The notes under the pieces were generated by a model. It was not told the DNA's origin and made no database searches. It saw nothing but the letters and a program-made list of their open reading frames with translations. A DNA stretch of 42,571 nucleotides from Spartobacteria bacterium (GTDB lineage Bacteria; Verrucomicrobiota; Verrucomicrobiia; Chthoniobacterales; Chthoniobacteraceae), in contig JANXZI010000459.1 in assembly GCA_025355595.1 (NCBI GenBank), positions 1-42,571 on the forward strand, given 5' to 3'. Below, one piece after another: positions 37,890 through 42,571 of the stretch. The position numbers were made by a program, and so were the translations under genes. The stretch's first letter is position 1; each line of letters begins with the position of its first letter.

Positions 37890-40631
37890 CTACGACGTGA
37901 CGCCGAGCAATCCGCGCGTGTATTGAAAGTCCACGAAGCCCTGCGCGGTTGAGGTTGGCGTGCGTGTCCGCTCGGCGACGTCGGCAAGCAGCATTTCCAG
38001 CAAAGCCTGATCTTCGTTCGGGTCGCCGGTGAGGAAAAGGTCAACGTCTTCGACGGAAATGGACGCACGCTGCGAAGGTTCCGCGATTTGGATGACGGGC
38101 AGCAACGGATGCCCCTGCCGCGAATGGTCGCTCACGACGGTGAGCGCGAGATGCGCGCCGCACGCGCCGAGGCCCGTGAGGTTTTCGACCCAGTGATCGG
38201 TCTCGCTCGCGACAACGTGCCATCCCGGCTGCGTCATCGGCTGGCCGTACGCGAGCGTGGCGTGCGGGACGATCGGGCCGAGCGCGCCGCTGCGGAAGGT
38301 GGCGCTGGCGAGGAGCGCGTCACTTTCCGGAATCAGCACCGAGCCGCCGCGCCCGACGATCGTGCGCGTGAGGGCCGCGAGCGCGAGCGCCGTGGCATCG
38401 CGGACCGGCGCGGCAGTCATCAGGCCGACGGCGAGCGCACCCAGGTCAGTCACGGTGGGTGCGGCGGGAGTGAACGTGGAAAATTTTTCGGTGAACCACG
38501 CCTCGATTTTGGCGAGCGCCTTGGCAATGCCGCCGTCGAGTTGCACGCTCGCCCAGCCGAAGCGATCCGCAGGCACGCCGGCGTCGCGGAGTTCGTGGCG
38601 CATCGCGTCATTCGTGATTTTTTCGCAGCCGTGCTCGAGCAGAAGCGCGGCGGCGACATTTGGGTGGGTGAGGTAGCCGCGATACGAGCGACCGAGCATT
38701 TGGAAAAGCGTTTCACCGGAGGAGCCGCACGCCTCGGTGTGCGCGAGCGCGACGAAGCGTGAAATTCCCTGCGCGCGGCCGGTCTGTTTTTCGTTCAGAC
38801 GATCCGCGGCGAGACGGGAGATTTGCGAAGAGCAGAGGCTCGTCGGCAGCACGAGGCCGATCTGCTCGGTCGCAAATCCAGTCGCGGTGCGAAGGATTCG
38901 CAGCGTTCGCGCATTTGCCTCCGAGGGTGCCGGCGCATCCGCCCGGCACAGCGGGACGCTGTCCGGCGCGACACGCGCGCGGAGTTCGGCGAGCCGCGAA
39001 GTGTCCGTCTGCGCCCAGTTGCGCCAGAGCGAGACTTGCGAATGCCCGGCGTGCTCCCCCTTTGTCCTGCGGCCCGATGCGGTCGCAAGTGTGAGAGCGA
39101 ACGCCTCCGCGGCGAGCGCATCCATCGGCTCGCCGTCGAGGTAGCGGCCGGCGTTGATGTCCATCTCGTGAATGAGCAATTCGTGCCGTCGCGTGGTCGT
39201 CGTGATTTTCAGCGTGGGCACGAATGGAAAATTGGTGACCGAGCCGTTGCCCGTGACGAAGAGGATCAGGTTGCAGCCCGACGCGACCTGCCCCGCGATG
39301 CCTTCGAGATCGTTGCCAGGGCCATTCATGAAAGTGAAGCCGGGCTCCACGATGTCGCGCAGCGGCTGGGCATATTCGATAATCGTGTCGAGGCGCGTGC
39401 GCGGATCCTTCTTGTGCACTGCGCCGACGGATTTCAGCGCGATGTTGTAGAGGCCGCGGAATTTGTTTCCGCCGCTCGGGTTGCTCTCGCAGGTGATGCC
39501 GTGCCACGAGAGGTAGGTCTTGAATCGCTCGATCGCGTCGAGGAATCCGCGCGCGGTCGCGACGTCGCGGACGTTTCGCAAAATGTAAGCCTCGGCCCCG
39601 ACCACTTCGTCAGTCTCCGTCAGCACGCCAGTGCCACCGTGGCGGATGGCCTCATGCACGATCATCCCGGCGAGCGGATTTCCCGAGACACCGGAAAATG
39701 CGTCGGAGCCGCCGCACTGGAGCGCGATGCGCAAGCCGCTGATCGGTTCATCCGTCCGCCGCTGTGCGGAAATTTCGGGGAGCCACCGGCGCACGATGCG
39801 TTCGCCTTCCGCGAGACCCGCGGCAAGTCCGCCGCGCAGCGTGAGGAATTCGTGCGGCACGTCGGCGAGCGGGTAGCCATGCTCCTCCATGAACGCGCGC
39901 AACCGCGCATTCGTGATCGGCTCCACGCCATAATCCAGCGCGAGCACCGCGCCGACATTTGGATGCACCATGAAGCCCGCGAGCGCGCGCAACACCTCGG
40001 CGGCATTGTGCGGCTCACCAGTGCCGCCGCCCTCGGTGTGGGCGATGGCCACGATGCCGCCGAGTGTCGGATGCACGCGCGCGTGTGCCTGGAGGCGAGC
40101 GGTGAGCTGGCGCGCAAAACTCGCCGTGCGCGAGGTCGTGCCGAGGATGACGATGAAGTTGCGCGTGCCGACGCCACGCCGTCCGGCACGGCGAAAGCCC
40201 GCGAAGGTGCCCGGCGCTTCCGCGCGCACGATGGCGGGACCGGCGTGGAAAGATTTTTCGTCGAGATCGAACGGCGCGAGCAGATCGGAAAAATTTGCCC
40301 GCGCGGGGAGCTGTGCGCCGTCGAGTTGCCGCATCGCGAGCGCTTCGAGCATGGACAGGTTGCTCACGTAGTCCCCTGCCCCGATGTCCGCGAGCGCGAG
40401 GCCGAACGGCAGGCCCCACGAGAGCAGCGGCTCGCCGGCTGCAATCACTTTCACCGCGAAGCGATGGCCTTCGAGCACGGTGTGAGCCAGCACGCACGTC
40501 GCGCCATTCAACGTGATCACGACGCCCGCCTCCAGCCGGCGCGTGGCGATGGCGACGTTATCGCCCGGCGCGGGCAGCCGCCCGATGGCGTCGAAGGAAA
40601 CTGGACTGGGCATGTTCGGCGATCGGATCAT
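37890..40631 (-). CDS. UxaA-family (altronate/galactarate dehydratase-like) protein, double-length
   Basis: 913 aa. SAF-like N-terminus, GFRRAGRRGVGTRNFIVIL, HTEGGGTG, GGSDAFSGVSGNPLAG, FMNGPGNDLEGIAGQVASGCNLI. A second copy of the middle domain begins at about residue 590. Confidence 0.85.
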   Translation of the reverse strand: MIRSPNMPSPVSFDAIGRLPAPGDNVAIATRRLEAGVVITLNGATCVLAHTVLEGHRFAVKVIAAGEPLLSWGLPFGLALADIGAGDYVSNLSMLEALAMRQLDGAQLPARANFSDLLAPFDLDEKSFHAGPAIVRAEAPGTFAGFRRAGRRGVGTRNFIVILGTTSRTASFARQLTARLQAHARVHPTLGGIVAIAHTEGGGTGEPHNAAEVLRALAGFMVHPNVGAVLALDYGVEPITNARLRAFMEEHGYPLADVPHEFLTLRGGLAAGLAEGERIVRRWLPEISAQRRTDEPISGLRIALQCGGSDAFSGVSGNPLAGMIVHEAIRHGGTGVLTETDEVVGAEAYILRNVRDVATARGFLDAIERFKTYLSWHGITCESNPSGGNKFRGLYNIALKSVGAVHKKDPRTRLDTIIEYAQPLRDIVEPGFTFMNGPGNDLEGIAGQVASGCNLILFVTGNGSVTNFPFVPTLKITTTTRRHELLIHEMDINAGRYLDGEPMDALAAEAFALTLATASGRRTKGEHAGHSQVSLWRNWAQTDTSRLAELRARVAPDSVPLCRADAPAPSEANARTLRILRTATGFATEQIGLVLPTSLCSSQISRLAADRLNEKQTGRAQGISRFVALAHTEACGSSGETLFQMLGRSYRGYLTHPNVAAALLLEHGCEKITNDAMRHELRDAGVPADRFGWASVQLDGGIAKALAKIEAWFTEKFSTFTPAAPTVTDLGALAVGLMTAAPVRDATALALAALTRTIVGRGGSVLIPESDALLASATFRSGALGPIVPHATLAYGQPMTQPGWHVVASETDHWVENLTGLGACGAHLALTVVSDHSRQGHPLLPVIQIAEPSQRASISVEDVDLFLTGDPNEDQALLEMLLADVAERTRTPTSTAQGFVDFQYTRGLLGVTS

Positions 40632-40750
40632 TTTCTCGCGCGTGCGGGCGAGACCATCAGCTCCACCAGCCCGAGCAGAAAGGCGTAAATCGCGGAGCCG
40701 ATCAGCACCACAATCGCAGCGGAAAGAAAATTTTGGACGTCCCCGGTCAT
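40628..40750 (-). CDS. 40-aa single-TM membrane ORF coupled to the UxaA-like gene
   Basis: MTGDVQNFLSAAIVVLIGSAIYAFLLGLVELMVSPARARK. Stop overlaps the UxaA-like start as ATGA. Confidence 0.55.
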   Translation of the reverse strand: MTGDVQNFLSAAIVVLIGSAIYAFLLGLVELMVSPARARK

Positions 40751-40840
40751 TTTTTCACACCCGAATTTTACAGCGGTCGGCGCCTCCCATACAGTCGGAC
40801 CGATTGACGCCACATGCCCGCGCAGTAGTCTCGTCGCACC

Positions 40841-41872
40841 ATGCCCGGAGCCAATGTCACCGTTCTCACCGATACAGGCGGCGCGCATTTGGGCGAATAT
40901 TTGAAGGCGATGTCAGTCACGGAGGAAGTTGAGTCTGTGGTCATCGGAGACCCCAGCGGCGGAAGCGAAGCGGCGGCCAGACAGACCCTCGGCGCAAAGC
41001 TCAAGTCTTTCGAGCGCGACCACGCAAAGGCGCTCGCCGCGCAACACGCTTCGCTCGCGCTCGTGACGATGGAGGCCGTCAAAGCACCGCCAGTGATCCA
41101 CGTTGCGCTGGAGGCGAATTGCCACGTGCTCGCGGAGAAACCTTCGTGCGTGAAAGCCGCGGACTTCGAACCGCTTGCACGGCTGGCCGAGATGAAACAC
41201 CGGCATCTCATGCTCGCTCTCGCGAACCGCATGCGCGGCACGGTGCAGGCGGCACGCCAGCTGATCGAGTCGGGACAGATCGGAAAAGTTTACGGCTGCG
41301 AGCTGCACATCGTCGCGGATCAGACGCGGCTGAAGAGCCCAGCGTATCACAAGGCGTGGTTCGCTGATCGCGCCCGCGCCGGTGGTGGGCATCTCATCTG
41401 GCTCGGCATTCACTGGCTCGATCTGATCATGCACATGACGGGATCGAAAATCGTCGAGGTCGCGGGATTCACCGGCATCGTCGGCGGCCAGCCGCTGAAG
41501 GCCGAGGACTCCGCAGCGATGGCTCTGCGATTCGACAATGGCACCTTTGGCACGATCACGAGCGGCTACTATCTTGATCGCGGCTATCATTCGCACGTGA
41601 AGGTCTGGGGCTCCGATGGCTGGCTGCAACTCGAACCACACGGTGGCGAGCCGCTCCATTGGTCCAGCACGAAGACGGCACCCGCAGCGGTGAAAAAATA
41701 TGAGGGCGCGCCGGATGCAGTGAGCTACACGCCGCTGGTGAAGGCGTGCGTCCGCGCGAGCCTGGATCTCCAGCCGCCGCCGCTCACCGGCGCGGAATCG
41801 CTGCACGTCCTGAAGACCGTCTTCGCGTGCTACCGCGCGGCCGAGACGGGGCAGTCGCAGAAGGTCGGGTGA
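40841..41872 (+). CDS. Gfo/Idh/MocA family oxidoreductase
   Basis: ALEANCHVLAEKPSCVKAADFEPLARLAEMKHRHLMLALANRM; LIESGQIGKVYGCELH; GGHLIWLGIHWLDLIMHMTG. Confidence 0.93.
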   Translation: MPGANVTVLTDTGGAHLGEYLKAMSVTEEVESVVIGDPSGGSEAAARQTLGAKLKSFERDHAKALAAQHASLALVTMEAVKAPPVIHVALEANCHVLAEKPSCVKAADFEPLARLAEMKHRHLMLALANRMRGTVQAARQLIESGQIGKVYGCELHIVADQTRLKSPAYHKAWFADRARAGGGHLIWLGIHWLDLIMHMTGSKIVEVAGFTGIVGGQPLKAEDSAAMALRFDNGTFGTITSGYYLDRGYHSHVKVWGSDGWLQLEPHGGEPLHWSSTKTAPAAVKKYEGAPDAVSYTPLVKACVRASLDLQPPPLTGAESLHVLKTVFACYRAAETGQSQKVG

Positions 41873-41978
41873 AGGGAATTCGCGCGCATTTTTCGCGCAC
41901 GCGATCAGGCTCAATCGTCGCGCAGGCGAAAAGAGTGCTGCCTCGCAGCCGCCATTCCGCTCCAAATCAACTCTCCGC

Positions 41979-42571
41979 ATGTCCCTTTTCATCCCGCCTC
42001 CCGGCTACGCACGCATCAAGGTGGTGCAAAGTTTTGCGGAGCTAGTCGCGAGTCGTTTTGAAAACGGCGTGAATGCGCTCTGCTGGCCACGGACGCTGCG
42101 TGGCGATTTTGGCGAAGTCGTGGAGCGCCTCGGCACCGGTGAGGGAATCACCACGCTCGAAGATTCGCATCTCCGCGGACTCCGCCTGAGCGACGCCGGC
42201 AAGGCTGCGGCGGACATTCTCCTCGAAGACCAGCGAATCCTCCGCGAGCGCGGCCTCGAGCCGGTGCTCGACTGCATCCGCGGCTATCCGCGCGACGAGG
42301 ACCCCGGCATCGTCGCGACGGATGTCTATTCCTTCCACGTCGATAGCGCGCCGGTGGAGGCGGACACCTGGCTCTGCACGTACCTCGGCACCACAAGCGA
42401 GGGACTGCGCAATGACGAGGCGCAGCGGCGCGTGGACAATCCCGCGACGCGCGCGGAACTGCTCAAGGCTTTCGGCGGTGAGGACGATGCCTCCTTCCTC
42501 GAATTCCTCTCGGAAAATTGCTACGATCTGCACTACGCCGCCGCGCCGGATGCGCGGCCATTTTCATTCGG
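41979..42571 (+). CDS. Hypothetical protein, possibly DUF1826-like, truncated by the window edge
   Basis: Open reading frame from ATG 41979 to the last base without a stop: MSLFIPPPGYARIKVVQSFAELVASRFENGVNALCWPRTL...YSFHVDSAPVEADTWLCTYLGTTSEGL. Confidence 0.65.
   Translation, partial: MSLFIPPPGYARIKVVQSFAELVASRFENGVNALCWPRTLRGDFGEVVERLGTGEGITTLEDSHLRGLRLSDAGKAAADILLEDQRILRERGLEPVLDCIRGYPRDEDPGIVATDVYSFHVDSAPVEADTWLCTYLGTTSEGLRNDEAQRRVDNPATRAELLKAFGGEDDASFLEFLSENCYDLHYAAAPDARPFSF

Noticed and set aside
38823-40688. 621-aa plus-strand ORF opposite the UxaA-like gene
   Set aside because: Antisense shadow ORF of high-GC DNA.

Overview
High-GC bacterial chromosomal window, most consistent with a Verrucomicrobiota-like genome. 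The taxon is inferred from gene content, such as DUF1501, DUF1080 and long UxaA-type proteins, and was not tested. I support about 28 protein-coding genes, one tRNA (Ile2, anticodon CAT), one decayed tyrosine-recombinase gene and two Rho-independent terminators. Main modules: (i) an AlgI/MBOAT O-acetylation locus with four SGNH-type proteins (8.8-15.5 kb); (ii) a small envelope-stress cluster resembling YqjD/YqjE/YqjK next to an integrase relic and the tRNA (16.7-20.0 kb); (iii) an apparently translationally coupled operon of a Cys-rich metal-binding protein, TamB and TamA (20.1-26.8 kb); (iv) a multi-PAS hybrid kinase and an RsbU-type response regulator phosphatase; (v) a sugar-acid module with a double-length UxaA-like dehydratase, a coupled 40-aa membrane ORF and a divergent Gfo/Idh/MocA oxidoreductase. 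The least explained signal is a series of at least eight intergenic inverted repeats of about 90-190 bp. Their sequences differ, but many share an architecture in which each arm is a hairpin or a degenerate short direct repeat. No CRISPR array, prophage or recognisable defence island is visible. All family assignments come from reading motifs by eye; no database search was run.
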